Assembly (NCBI RefSeq): GCF_013522705.1
Contig: NZ_JAAMRE010000038.1
Location: 1 to 55,236, forward strand
Origin: Pseudomonas lurida
Lineage (GTDB): Bacteria > Pseudomonadota > Gammaproteobacteria > Pseudomonadales > Pseudomonadaceae
DNA: 55,236 nt
Reading direction: 5' to 3'
Shown here: positions 1 to 8,317 of the stretch, one piece after another
How the letters are laid out: each line of letters starts with the position of its first letter
Numbering within the stretch: the first letter of the stretch is position 1
The notes under the pieces: model-generated
Told to the model about the DNA's origin: nothing
Seen by the model: only the letters and a program-made list of their open reading frames with translations
Database searches by the model: none
Made by a program: the position numbers and the translations under genes

Positions 1-173
1 CAGTCCTGCCGTCCATGCTTGCGTAACCACACCAGCACAGTCGACCGCCCCTGAATCCCATAGCGCCGTTGAGCCTCTTTATAACTCAGTTCGCCCTTTT
101 CAACCTGATCGACGACCGCCAATTTAAAGCCCAGTGTGTAATCACGCTGACTGCGCCTTTTTATTGAATCCAT
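1..173 (-). CDS. IS3-family transposase OrfA, N-terminal part (cut by window edge)
   Basis: The first 57 codons read MDSIKRRSQRDYTLGFKLAV and continue through a helix-turn-helix with YKEAQRRYGI and VLVWLRKHG. This is the usual opening of the IS3/IS911-type orfA DNA-binding protein, which recognises element ends and works with OrfB, the DDE integrase, usually made by frameshifting. An AGGAGG ribosome binding site lies 7 to 8 bases before the ATG at 173. Everything after residue 57, including orfB, lies outside the window, so it cannot be said whether the element is intact. Confidence 0.75.
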   Translation of the reverse strand, partial: MDSIKRRSQRDYTLGFKLAVVDQVEKGELSYKEAQRRYGIQGRSTVLVWLRKHGRQD

Positions 174-226
174 TGGTTCCTCCTGATGATAGGTCAGAAG
201 GTGTAAACCTTATTCAGGACGAGACA
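1..226 (-). mobile_element. End of an IS3-family insertion sequence (remainder outside the window)
   Basis: The left edge carries the start of an IS3-type orfA read leftwards. About 50 bases of non-coding DNA separate its start codon from a likely element end at 226, where the plus strand reads GACGAGACA, consistent with the TG...CA termini of IS3 elements. The exact boundary is inferred: no target duplication can be tested because the other end is missing. The element lies just downstream of the esterase terminator and disrupts no visible gene. Confidence 0.6.
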
Positions 227-238
227 CGATACGAAAAA

Positions 239-266
239 AAGCCCGACCTAGCGTCGGGCTTTTTCA
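239..266. terminator. Rho-independent terminator of the esterase gene (bidirectional)
   Basis: A perfect 7-bp stem (GCCCGAC 241-247, GTCGGGC 253-259) with a 5-base loop is flanked by an A-run on the left and a T-run on the right. It can therefore stop the leftward ohr-esterase transcript and any rightward transcript leaving the IS end. Confidence 0.85.
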
Positions 267-280
267 TGGGCGCTGCTTGA

Positions 281-1297
281 TTACTTCAGGTGTTGCTTAA
301 GCTCATCCGACGCCTGCAGCAGTGCCGAACGCACCGCCGGCACCTGGCTGACTACGTTGAGCAACCCGTAATCGTGGATCATGCCGTTGTAGCGCACAGC
401 CGTCACCGGTACCCCGGCTTCATCCAACTTACGGGCATAGGCCTCGCCCTCGTCGCGCAGCACGTCGGCGCTGGCGGTCTGCACCATGGCCGGCGGCAGG
501 CCTTTAAGTTGTGCGGTGGTGGCGCGCAGCGGTGAGGCGTAGATCTCGGCGCGCTGTTTAGGGTCGGTGGTGTAGTTGTCCCAGAACCATTTCATCATGT
601 TCCTGGTGAGGAAGTGCCCTTCGGCGTATTGGTTGTACGAAGCCGTCTCGAAGTTGGCATCCGTCACCGGCCACAACAGCAGTTGGAACTTGATCGCCGG
701 CGTGCCCTTGTCTTTGGCCATCAGGCTGACCACCGCAGCCATGTTGCCGCCGACACTGTTGCCCGCCACTGCCAGGCGCTTGCCGTCGACATTAATTTCC
801 TTGCCGTGCTCGGCCACCCACTTCGTGGCCCCGTAGGCCTGATTGATCGCCACCGGGTAATGCGCTTCGGGTGACGGTGTGTAGTTGACGAACACCGCCG
901 CGGCTCCCGAACCTGCCACCAGGTCCCGTACCAGGCGTTCATGTGTCGGATAATCCCCCAGCACCCAGCCGCCACCGTGGAAGAACATAAACACCGGCAA
1001 TGTGCCCTTGACCCCGGCCGGACGCACGATGGTCAGGTCCAGCGGCTGGCCGTCGACCTGGATGGTTTTGTGGCTCACGTCCGCCTCGGGCAGCGTCAGC
1101 TTAACCCCGGCCTGAGCTCCGGTCAGCACCGCGCGGGCTTCCTTGGGCGTCAGTTGTTCGATCGGCTTGCCGGTGCCGCTGTTCAACGCATCCAGAAAGG
1201 CCTGGGTGCTGTGTTCCACATCGCCGGTTGCGGCAAATGCGTTGCCGATGGACAGGGCGAGCAGGGTGCCGGTGAGCGCTTTACCAATGGTGTTCAT
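281..1297 (-). CDS. Secreted alpha/beta-hydrolase (hormone-sensitive-lipase-type esterase)
   Basis: A 338-residue protein with a cleavable signal peptide (hydrophobic residues 8-22 ending NAFA-A), so the enzyme probably acts in the periplasm or outside. It has the HGGGW oxyanion-hole motif of the HSL family, a GNSVGG nucleophile elbow, the acid in SADVLRDEG and the base in MIHDYG, so all catalytic elements are present. Substrate cannot be told; small carboxylic esters are usual for the family. An AAGGAGAAGCAC ribosome site precedes the ATG. Only 27 bases separate it from ohr upstream on the same strand with no terminator between, suggesting co-transcription and possible OhrR control. Confidence 0.85.
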   Translation of the reverse strand: MNTIGKALTGTLLALSIGNAFAATGDVEHSTQAFLDALNSGTGKPIEQLTPKEARAVLTGAQAGVKLTLPEADVSHKTIQVDGQPLDLTIVRPAGVKGTLPVFMFFHGGGWVLGDYPTHERLVRDLVAGSGAAAVFVNYTPSPEAHYPVAINQAYGATKWVAEHGKEINVDGKRLAVAGNSVGGNMAAVVSLMAKDKGTPAIKFQLLLWPVTDANFETASYNQYAEGHFLTRNMMKWFWDNYTTDPKQRAEIYASPLRATTAQLKGLPPAMVQTASADVLRDEGEAYARKLDEAGVPVTAVRYNGMIHDYGLLNVVSQVPAVRSALLQASDELKQHLK

Positions 1298-1324
1298 GTG
1301 CTTCTCCTTGGGCGGCAGAGGTGA

Positions 1325-1744
1325 TCAGACGGTTACGTGCAGACGTACATCAACGTTGCCACGGGTGGCGTTGGAGTACGGGCAGACCTGGTGAGCCGCG
1401 TCGACCAGGCTTTGCGCGTCATCCTGGGCCAGGCCGGGCAGGCTGATATGCAGATCGATGTCCAGGCCGAAACCGCCGGGGATCTGGCCGATGCCCACGT
1501 GGGCAGTGATTGCCGCGTTGTCCGGGACCTTGCGCTTGGTCTGGCCGGCGACGAACTTCAACGCGCCGATGAAGCAAGCCGAGTAACCGGCGGCAAACAA
1601 TTGTTCAGGGTTAGTGGCCTGGCCACCGGCACCGCCCAATTCTTTGGGGGTAGAAAGTTTGACATCGAGAATATTGTCGCTGGAAACAGCACGACCATCA
1701 CGGCCGCCGGTGGCGGTGGCTACTGCGGTATAGAGTGTTTGCAT
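1325..1744 (-). CDS. ohr: Organic hydroperoxide resistance protein Ohr
   Basis: A 139-residue OsmC/Ohr-family peroxidase that reduces organic and fatty-acid hydroperoxides with a reactive cysteine, normally using lipoylated proteins as reductant. Both conserved cysteines are visible, one in GYSACF and one in QVCPYSNATRGN, and the N-terminal LYTAVATATGGRDG is characteristic. The length is standard. It lies downstream of ohrR on the same strand with several palindromic boxes between them, and upstream of the esterase gene. The assignment to Ohr rather than OsmC is secure. Confidence 0.96.
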   Translation of the reverse strand: MQTLYTAVATATGGRDGRAVSSDNILDVKLSTPKELGGAGGQATNPEQLFAAGYSACFIGALKFVAGQTKRKVPDNAAITAHVGIGQIPGGFGLDIDLHISLPGLAQDDAQSLVDAAHQVCPYSNATRGNVDVRLHVTV

Positions 1745-1764
1745 GGTAGAGCCCTCGATTTTTT

Positions 1765-1835
1765 TTAGCGCTAAAAGTTTGCGCGCTAAGTAGTTGGTGA
1801 GAGCGAATGTATAGCGCTAATGTTTGGTGCGCAAG
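1765..1835. promoter_or_regulatory. Cluster of TTAGCGCTAA-type boxes, probable OhrR operators of ohr
   Basis: Four related palindromes lie in the 235-base gap before ohr: a perfect TTAGCGCTAA at 1765-1774, TTGCGCGCTAA at 1779-1789, TAGCGCTAA at 1812-1820, and a weaker TTGGTGCGCAA near 1824-1834. OhrR repressors bind ohr promoters and release on cysteine oxidation, so these are the natural candidate sites. The assignment to OhrR rests on position and symmetry only. Confidence 0.55.
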
Positions 1836-1979
1836 ATAAATTCACAACTATTTTTTGAGGCACTGCAAACCGGGGGTACGAGAGGGCTTATGCCGATGAC
1901 GGTATGACAGTGACAGGCGGGCTGGCGGACCCCAGGCTATCGGGGTCGCGAGCCCACGCTCACCTGGGTGTGGCGGTGT

Positions 1980-2432
1980 TCAGATCGCGTTCTGCAGGTT
2001 GCCGCGCAATGCCAGCAAGTCAGCCTGTAGCTTGCGCAATTGCTCAAGCTCCAGACCACTGGCGCCAAGAATGCACTGAGGAATGCCCATGGCCTTATCC
2101 TGCAAGGCGCGGCCGGCGTCGGTAAGCTCCACCACCACTATGCGTTCATCTTCACGACTGCGGGTACGGCTGAGCAGGCCTTCTACTTCCAGGCGTTTGA
2201 GCAGGGGGGTCAGAGACCCCGGATCGGTCAGCAGACGGCTGCTGATTTCGCCGACGGTCAACCCATCTTCTTCCCACAACACCATCATGGCCAGGTACTG
2301 CGGATAGGTCAGGCCAAGCGCTTGCAGCAACGGTTTGTAGACCTTGGTCATCAGCAGCGAGGTGGAGTGCAGCGCGAAGCACAGCTGGTTGTCCAACATC
2401 AAGGATTCGCAGGGTGCGGGATTTTTGCTCAT
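1980..2432 (-). CDS. ohrR: MarR-family thiol repressor OhrR
   Basis: A 150-residue winged-helix regulator of the MarR/OhrR type. The peroxide-sensing cysteine lies in LDNQLCF (C18), followed by the conserved YKPLL and LTYPQYLAMMVLWE helix. The recognition region (SRLLTDPGSLTPLLKRLE) and the wing (RTRSREDERIVVVELT) are intact. It normally represses ohr and itself until organic hydroperoxide oxidises the cysteine. It is encoded immediately upstream of ohr on the same strand, with operator-like palindromes between them. A paralogue lies at 16482-16973. Confidence 0.93.
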   Translation of the reverse strand: MSKNPAPCESLMLDNQLCFALHSTSLLMTKVYKPLLQALGLTYPQYLAMMVLWEEDGLTVGEISSRLLTDPGSLTPLLKRLEVEGLLSRTRSREDERIVVVELTDAGRALQDKAMGIPQCILGASGLELEQLRKLQADLLALRGNLQNAI

Positions 2433-2512
2433 GGGTGGTGCCTTAAAAAATAGGTCTGATTTTGAATCTAGCGGGCAAATCTTTAATGCGCCAGGTAATT
2501 CTGACCCGCCGT

Positions 2513-3463
2513 TCAGATCAGCCCGCTTTGCAGCGCCAGGTCCCAGGGCGGCACCGGGCTGAAACGTGACTTGAGGTATTCAAGCAACAAACGACTGCGC
2601 GCATTGGGCTGCTGTTCCAGGCGCAGCGCGTAGATCCCGGTGGTTTCCGGATTGGGCAGGCCTTCCTGGCAGAACAAGGGCAACAGTTCGCCGCGCACCA
2701 GATATTCACTGGCCAGCCAGGTCGGCAGGTGAGCGATACCTAATCCGGCCAACGCGCCGCAAAGCAGAGCCTCTGCGTTGTTGGCACTCATGCGGATACG
2801 CTGCGGGCGGTAAGTGGCACGGCGCCCGTCGAGTTCGAAGCGCCAGGCGAACATCGGTGCCAGGCCATCCCAGTCCAGGCCGTCGTGGTCGCTCAATTCA
2901 CGAGGGTGGGTCGGCGTGCCGCGACTTTTCAGGTACGCCGGGCTGGCGCAGGCGATGCGCACGATACTGGCCAGAGGAGTGGCGATCAGCCGCGTATCGA
3001 CGATATGGCCGGCGCGCAGCACCAGGTCGACTTTGCCCAGATGTGCGCCCTGCATGTCCACGAAGCTGTCGATCAGATGCAGGTGCACATCCAGTCCGGG
3101 GTACACGTTGAGAAAGTCGGCGATCACCGGCGCCAGGTGACGCCGACCGAAGGCCGCCGGCGCGTCCACCCGAATCAGGCCTTCCGGCGCGTGACTCAGG
3201 GACACCGCTTCGGCTCTCGCCAGTTGCAGCTCGCTGACAATCCGCCGCGCGCGCTCGGCAAACGCCATGCCCGCCGGGGTCGGCACCACCGCGTGGGTGC
3301 TGCGTTGGAACAGGCGACTGCCAACCGAATTTTCCAGGCTGTCGATACGTCGGGCCACTGCCGACGGCGTGATCGGATGGCGACGCGCGGCGGCGGAAAA
3401 ACTGCCGGTCTCCAGCACATCCAGGAAAAGACTCAGTTGATCGGTCAGGGTATTGGGATTCAT
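2513..3463 (-). CDS. LysR-family transcriptional regulator
   Basis: A 316-residue protein with an N-terminal winged helix (FLDVLETGSFSAAARRHPIT, then SAVARRIDSLE) and a substrate-binding effector domain from about residue 90. The start at 3463 (MNPNTLTDQLS) is chosen because the helix-turn-helix begins there as in the family; an upstream in-frame ATG at 3571 would add 36 residues unlike any LysR N-terminus. It is divergent from the TauE-type exporter gene with a 109-base gap and is the obvious candidate to control it. The ligand is unknown. Confidence 0.88.
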   Translation of the reverse strand: MNPNTLTDQLSLFLDVLETGSFSAAARRHPITPSAVARRIDSLENSVGSRLFQRSTHAVVPTPAGMAFAERARRIVSELQLARAEAVSLSHAPEGLIRVDAPAAFGRRHLAPVIADFLNVYPGLDVHLHLIDSFVDMQGAHLGKVDLVLRAGHIVDTRLIATPLASIVRIACASPAYLKSRGTPTHPRELSDHDGLDWDGLAPMFAWRFELDGRRATYRPQRIRMSANNAEALLCGALAGLGIAHLPTWLASEYLVRGELLPLFCQEGLPNPETTGIYALRLEQQPNARSRLLLEYLKSRFSPVPPWDLALQSGLI

Positions 3464-3572
3464 GGCGGCTGCTTGTGCGAGATCGGCATAGCCATTGTGC
3501 GTTGCTGTGCGTTTCCGCGCCAGGCACGACTGCGTAGCATGCAAGGTCTTGGGGTATGCGGAGTCACACACG

Positions 3573-4322
3573 GTGTTGGATGTAGCGATTTACCTGGTAT
3601 TGGGCGCGGCCCTCGGCACGGTCGGCGGGCTGTTTGGCATTGGTGGCGGGCTGATTGCTATCCCGGTGCTGGGCGTGCTGTTCGGCCTGGATCAACAGAT
3701 TGCCCAGGGCACGGCGCTGGTCATGGTGGTGCCCAACGTGATGCTGGCGCTGTGGCGCTATCATCAACGCAACCGTATCGAATTGCGCCACGCCTTACCG
3801 TTGGGCGTGATGGGGTTTATCTTCGCCTGGCTGGGATCGATCTGGGCGGTTGGTCTGGATGCCGGGGCGATGCGCATTGGCTTTATCGCGTTTTTGCTGG
3901 TGCTGTCGGCTTACAACGTGCTGCGCATGTTCACACGCAACGCGCCGCCTACGGCGCACATGCGCTACAGCTGGCCGTGGCTGGGCGTGTTGGGTGCGGC
4001 GTCCGGCTCCATGGGTGGTTTGTTCGGGGTCGGCGGCGCGGTCGTCGCCACACCCCTATTGACCAGCGTGTTCGGCACGACCCAGGTAGTCGCGCAAGGC
4101 TTGTCGCTCGCGCTCGCTCTGCCCAGCACCAGCGTGACCCTGGTGACCTATGCCTGGCATCATGAAGTGGATTGGATGATCGGTATGCCGCTGGCCATCG
4201 GCGGGTTGCTCAGCATCAGCTGGGGCGTGAAAGTCGCCCATGCGATGCCGGAACGGCTGCTGCGCGGCTTGTTCTGCGGCTTTCTGGTGGCGTGTGCGGT
4301 GATGTTGATGTTCAAAGTCTGA
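3573..4322 (+). CDS. TauE/SafE-family membrane exporter (probable sulfite/sulfonate-type)
   Basis: A 249-residue membrane protein with two homologous halves, each opening with a glycine-rich motif (GGLFGIGGGLIAIPVL near the start and GGLFGVGGAVVATPLL about residue 150) and eight or so hydrophobic segments. These are the marks of the TauE/SafE family, which moves sulfite, sulfoacetate or related anions across the inner membrane. A GTG start at 3573 with GGAG about ten bases upstream is preferred over an ATG at 3495, which would overlap the neighbour's leader and add a charged tail. Its end overlaps the next, convergent gene by 11 bases. Substrate is inferred from family only. Confidence 0.82.
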   Translation: MLDVAIYLVLGAALGTVGGLFGIGGGLIAIPVLGVLFGLDQQIAQGTALVMVVPNVMLALWRYHQRNRIELRHALPLGVMGFIFAWLGSIWAVGLDAGAMRIGFIAFLLVLSAYNVLRMFTRNAPPTAHMRYSWPWLGVLGAASGSMGGLFGVGGAVVATPLLTSVFGTTQVVAQGLSLALALPSTSVTLVTYAWHHEVDWMIGMPLAIGGLLSISWGVKVAHAMPERLLRGLFCGFLVACAVMLMFKV

Positions 4323-5202
4323 AGCCTTCACGGATGTAATCGGCCAGGCATTCGGTGATCGGCGAGGTCATCGTTGCGTTGCGCAACAAATGCAGGTTCA
4401 TCGACGGCAGCGGCGGGAAGCCTTCGTCGCTGCCGAGCACGCGCAACTCCTCGGTCACCAGGCTTTCCATGCAGATCATCACCGCCAGCCCGGCGTTGAC
4501 CACCGCCTGGATCGCCGCGACGTTGGTGCTGTGATAGGCCAGGCGATAGTCCCGTCCGGCCGCCTCCAGCGCGGCGCGGGTCCATTGGGTATAGACGCAA
4601 TCGTTGCCGGACACTGCCAGTGGCAGCGCGTCGTGTTCGTCCGCGCAAAAGCACGGGGACGCGGCCCACACCATGCGCTCGGTACGCAGCAGCTCGCCGA
4701 GTTCGTTGCCCGGCTCGCGGCTGACCACGGTTAACGCCAGATCCCGTCGCTGCATCAGCACCGCTGACGACTCACAATGCATCTCGATCTGGATCAACGG
4801 ATACGCCTTGGAAAATGGCTTGAGAATACCCGGCAGGAAGCGCATCACGTAGTCGTCAGGCGTGCCGATGCGCACCAGCCCGACCATATGCGGCTCACGC
4901 AAGGTGTTGAACACTTCGCTGTGCAGCTTGAGGATACGCCGCGCATACCCCAGCAACACCTGGCCCTCCGGCGTCAATCGCACCTGGCGACCCTCGCGCT
5001 CGAACAGCTTGCGCTGCAGCACATCTTCCTCCAGGCGCTTCATCTGCATGCTTACCGCCGACTGAGTGCGGTTGACCGACTCACCGGCGCGGGTAAAACC
5101 GCCATGATCGGCAATGGCCACGAAGGTGCGCAGTACGTCTGTATCGATACTTGGGTAGCCGGACAATTGATCAATCTCGGAGATGTGTTGCATAAGAAAC
5201 AT
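4312..5202 (-). CDS. LysR-family transcriptional regulator
   Basis: A 296-residue LysR protein: the DNA-binding domain lies at about residues 20-80 (FVAIADHGGFTRAGESVNRTQSAVSMQMKRLEE) and the effector domain follows (GLVRIGTPDDYVMRFLPGIL onwards). The wording of the helix-turn-helix is that of the LrhA/HexA branch, which often governs motility and virulence traits. It is divergent from a small DUF1127 gene (61-base gap), an arrangement recurrent in Pseudomonas, so the DUF1127 gene may be its target. The exact start among MFLMQH is uncertain by a few codons. Confidence 0.88.
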   Translation of the reverse strand: MFLMQHISEIDQLSGYPSIDTDVLRTFVAIADHGGFTRAGESVNRTQSAVSMQMKRLEEDVLQRKLFEREGRQVRLTPEGQVLLGYARRILKLHSEVFNTLREPHMVGLVRIGTPDDYVMRFLPGILKPFSKAYPLIQIEMHCESSAVLMQRRDLALTVVSREPGNELGELLRTERMVWAASPCFCADEHDALPLAVSGNDCVYTQWTRAALEAAGRDYRLAYHSTNVAAIQAVVNAGLAVMICMESLVTEELRVLGSDEGFPPLPSMNLHLLRNATMTSPITECLADYIREGFRL

Positions 5203-5263
5203 TCGTTGGATTGATCATAGCCCCGCGCACACACTGGCGTCATCCCCAAGGGAGGGTGACAGG

Positions 5264-5470
5264 ATGAAAGGTCAGAAAGGTTTTGTGCTGTTGGCGAAGC
5301 GCCCGTTTGCCGGGCTGTTTCAGGTCGTGAGCCGGTGGCAGGCATTGCATCAGGAGCGTCAGTTGCTGGCCACTTTGAGCGACGACGCATTGAAGGACCT
5401 TGGTCTCAACCGCGCTGACGTTGAGCGCGAGCGTCATCAGCATTTTTGGCAGGACCCGCTGCGAAAATAG
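5264..5470 (+). CDS. DUF1127 small basic protein
   Basis: A 68-residue protein ending in the DUF1127 signature: a tryptophan-containing helix (VVSRWQALHQERQLLATLSDDALKDLGLNRADVERE). Family members are small RNA- or protein-binding modulators in alpha- and gammaproteobacteria, some affecting phosphate, carbon or virulence regulation. A strong GGGAGG ribosome site precedes the ATG. It is divergent from the LysR gene at 4312-5202. The biochemical role is not known from the sequence. Confidence 0.82.
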   Translation: MKGQKGFVLLAKRPFAGLFQVVSRWQALHQERQLLATLSDDALKDLGLNRADVERERHQHFWQDPLRK

Positions 5471-5515
5471 CCATGGATGCAGTAGGGTAGGCGGCGAGGC
5501 CCGATGGAGACTGAC

Positions 5516-6745
5516 ATGCCCGCCGACCCGTGTTTTTCACTCAAGCAAGCGCGCCGCCTGGTGTTGGCGGCCCAAGGCTTCGCCGGGCGGCAGCCGCCGG
5601 CGCTGATCAAGGCCGCTCATGTAAACCGCTTGATCGAGCGTCTGGGGGTACTGCAGATCGACTCGGTCAACGCGTTGGTGCGTGCCCATTACCTGCCGCT
5701 GTTTTCGCGCCTGGGCAGCTATTCCCCGTCGATTCTCGAACAAGCGGCCTGGAGTCAGGGGCGGCGGCGTTCGTTGTTCGAGTACTGGGGGCATGAGGCC
5801 TCGTTGCTGCCGATGGCGCTGTACCCATTGATGCGCTGGCGCATGGCGCGGGCGCAGCAGGGGCAGGGCATTTATGCGCAGATGGCGCGTTTCGGTCGTG
5901 AACAACAGGCGGTGATCCAGCGCGTGCTGAAGACCGTGGAGCAACAGGGCGCGCTTGGCGCGGGCAGCCTGTCGACCCGAGCAGAGCGCGCCGGGCCGTG
6001 GTGGGACTGGAGTGACGAGAAGCACGCGCTGGAATGGCTGTTCGCGGCAGGCCTGGTCACTGTGGCCGGTCGACGTGGCTTCGAGCGTCTGTACGATTTG
6101 CCGGAGCGGGTCATCCCCAGCGATATCCTGCGCATCCGCGTAAGCGAAGCCGAGGCTCAGCGCGCGCTGTTGTTGCACAGCGCCACCGCCTTGGGCGTGG
6201 GCACCGAAAAAGACCTGCGTGATTACTTTCGACTGGATCCCGCCGACAGCCGCACTCGCCTCGCCGAGCTGGTGGATGCGGGCCAGTTGCTCAGTTGTCG
6301 GGTGCAGGGCTGGAAGCAACCGGCGTACTGCCTGCCAACCCCAACCGTGCCGCGCAAAGTGCTGGCCAGTGCCTTGCTGTCGCCGTTCGATTCACTGATC
6401 TGGGAGCGCAGCCGCACTGAGCGTCTATTTGGTTTCCGCTACCGGCTGGAGATCTACACCCCGCAACACAAGCGGGTGTACGGCTATTACGTGCTGCCGT
6501 TCCTGCACAATGAACGCATCGCCGCGCGGGTTGACCTGCGCGCCGAACGCGCCCACTCGCGCCTGGCGGTGCATGCGGTGCACGAAGAAGAGCCGGGCCT
6601 GGACGAAGAAGGGATGCAAGCGTTGGCCGTGAATTTGCGCCAGATGGCCGACTGGCTGGGGTTGCAGCAGATACAGCTCAATTGCCAAAGGCCCAGTGCC
6701 GATCGATTGCGCGGCGCGATGATCGGCTTGGATGTTGGCCGTTAG
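5516..6745 (+). CDS. Winged-helix DNA glycosylase, YcaQ/AlkX type
   Basis: A 409-residue protein of the HTH_42 (YcaQ/AlkZ) superfamily. These glycosylases excise bulky and cross-linked alkylated purines. The catalytic strand reads LGVLQIDSVN near residue 47, i.e. the Gln-x-Asp form typical of the YcaQ/AlkX branch rather than the Gln-x-Gln form of AlkZ. The C-terminal SPFDSLIWERSRTERLFGFRY block is also characteristic. The start at 5516 is preferred to 5504 because GGAGA sits five bases ahead of it. It is followed by a REP-type palindrome. Confidence 0.85.
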   Translation: MPADPCFSLKQARRLVLAAQGFAGRQPPALIKAAHVNRLIERLGVLQIDSVNALVRAHYLPLFSRLGSYSPSILEQAAWSQGRRRSLFEYWGHEASLLPMALYPLMRWRMARAQQGQGIYAQMARFGREQQAVIQRVLKTVEQQGALGAGSLSTRAERAGPWWDWSDEKHALEWLFAAGLVTVAGRRGFERLYDLPERVIPSDILRIRVSEAEAQRALLLHSATALGVGTEKDLRDYFRLDPADSRTRLAELVDAGQLLSCRVQGWKQPAYCLPTPTVPRKVLASALLSPFDSLIWERSRTERLFGFRYRLEIYTPQHKRVYGYYVLPFLHNERIAARVDLRAERAHSRLAVHAVHEEEPGLDEEGMQALAVNLRQMADWLGLQQIQLNCQRPSADRLRGAMIGLDVGR

Positions 6746-6747
6746 GG

Positions 6748-6842
6748 CCTTATCGCGGGCAAGCCCGGCTCCCACAGGGAATGCTTTGCATCGAACCCTG
6801 CATTCCCTGTGGGAGTGGGCTTGCCCACGAGGGCGTCGGCCC
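6748..6842. repeat. Pair of inverted REP sequences (REPIN-like)
   Basis: Two REP units face each other: GCGGGCAAGCCCGGCTCCCACAG on the left (6755-6777) and CTGTGGGAGTGGGCTTGCCCACG on the right (6807-6829). The outer bases also pair, so the region can fold into one long hairpin. It sits between two converging genes, the usual place for Pseudomonas REPs, and may act as a transcript-end stabiliser. Confidence 0.85.
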
Positions 6843-6846
6843 AGTC

Positions 6847-8193
6847 TCAGCGTTTGACCTGCTTCAACGTCTCGGCAATCAGGAACGCCAGTTCCAGCGA
6901 TTGATCGGCATTCATCCGTGGGTCGCAGTGGGTGTGGTAGCGGTCTGACAAGCCATCCTCGGTGATCGGCCGGGCGCCGCCGATGCATTCGGTGACGTTC
7001 TGCCCGGTCATCTCGATATGGATCCCGCCGGCATAGGTGCCCTCGGCCTGATGCACCTGGAAGAACGCTTTCACCTCCGCCAGGATCTGCGCAAAATCCC
7101 GAGTCTTGTAGCCGCTGCTGGCCTTGATCGTATTGCCGTGCATCGGGTCGGAACTCCACAGCACCTGCTTGCCCTCGCGCTGCACGGCGCGGATCAGGTT
7201 GGGGAGGTGGTCGCCGACCCTGCCGGCGCCCATGCGGGCGATGAGGTTGAGGCGGCCGGGGTCGTTGTCCGGGTTGAGGATGTCGATCAGGCGGATCAGA
7301 TCGTCCGGGTCCATGCTTGGGCCGACCTTGACCCCGATCGGGTTGTTCACCCCGCGCAGGAATTCGACATGGGCGCCGTCCAATTGGCGGGTGCGGTCGC
7401 CGATCCACAGCATATGGGCCGAGCAGTCGTAATAGTCGTTGGTCAGGCTGTCCCGGCGTACGAAGGCCTGTTCATAATTGAGCAGCAACGCTTCGTGGGC
7501 GGTGAAGAAGCTGGTTTCGCGCAGTTGCGGCGAACTGTCCATGCCGCAGGCACGCATGAAAGCCAGGGTTTCGTCGATGCGGTCGGCCAGTTGGCTGTAT
7601 TTGTCGGCCAGCGCCGAGTTGGCAATGAAGTCCAGGTTCCATTTATGCACCTGGTGCAAATCGGCAAAGCCGCCCTGTGCGAACGCGCGCAGCAGGTTGA
7701 GGGTGGCGGTGGACTGATGGTAGGACTGCAGCAGGCGGTCCGGATCGGGCACGCGGCTTTTTTCGTCGAAGCCGATGCCGTTGACGATGTCGCCGCGGTA
7801 GGCGGGCAGGGTGATGCCGTCGATGGTTTCATCATTGGCGGAGCGTGGCTTGGCGAATTGGCCGGCCATGCGTCCGACTTTCACCACCGGGCACCCGGCG
7901 GCAAAGGTCATCACGATGGCCATCTGCAGCAGCACCTTGAAGGTGTCGCGGATTTTTGCGGCGGAGAACTCGGCGAAACTTTCGGCGCAGTCGCCACCCT
8001 GCAGCAGAAAAGCCCGGCCCTGGGTCACTTCGGCAAACTGGCGGCGCAACTCGCGTGCTTCCCCGGCAAACACCAGCGGCGGGTAGCTGGCCAGGCTCTG
8101 CTCCACCTGCAACAGGTGCGCGGCGTCCGGGTAGTGGGGTTGTTGCTGGATCGGCAGGGCGCGCCAGCTCTCGGGGCTCCACGGTTGGCTCAT
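6847..8193 (-). CDS. Class II 3-deoxy-7-phosphoheptulonate (DAHP) synthase
   Basis: A 448-residue plant-type (AroA-II) DAHP synthase. It condenses phosphoenolpyruvate and erythrose 4-phosphate in the first step of the shikimate pathway. Family landmarks include LLQGGDCAESF (metal-binding cysteine), VVKVGRMAGQFAKPRS, YRGDIVNG, LWIGDRTRQLDGAHVEF, the KVGPSMDP loop, SDPMHGNT, EMTGQNVTECIGG and YHTHCDPRMN. The length is normal. It is a single-gene unit ending in the REP region. Which aromatic end product inhibits it cannot be read from the sequence. Confidence 0.95.
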   Translation of the reverse strand: MSQPWSPESWRALPIQQQPHYPDAAHLLQVEQSLASYPPLVFAGEARELRRQFAEVTQGRAFLLQGGDCAESFAEFSAAKIRDTFKVLLQMAIVMTFAAGCPVVKVGRMAGQFAKPRSANDETIDGITLPAYRGDIVNGIGFDEKSRVPDPDRLLQSYHQSTATLNLLRAFAQGGFADLHQVHKWNLDFIANSALADKYSQLADRIDETLAFMRACGMDSSPQLRETSFFTAHEALLLNYEQAFVRRDSLTNDYYDCSAHMLWIGDRTRQLDGAHVEFLRGVNNPIGVKVGPSMDPDDLIRLIDILNPDNDPGRLNLIARMGAGRVGDHLPNLIRAVQREGKQVLWSSDPMHGNTIKASSGYKTRDFAQILAEVKAFFQVHQAEGTYAGGIHIEMTGQNVTECIGGARPITEDGLSDRYHTHCDPRMNADQSLELAFLIAETLKQVKR

Positions 8194-8317
8194 CTTGAAC
8201 TCGATTGGCTGATTGACGGTCGGGCGCCAATGTTATCAGCAATTAGTGCGTGACCTGCTGCCGCCGGTTGGCCGACAATCGCGCCTTTGCCTCACGGTAA
8301 ACCCTTTAGGAGCAGTG

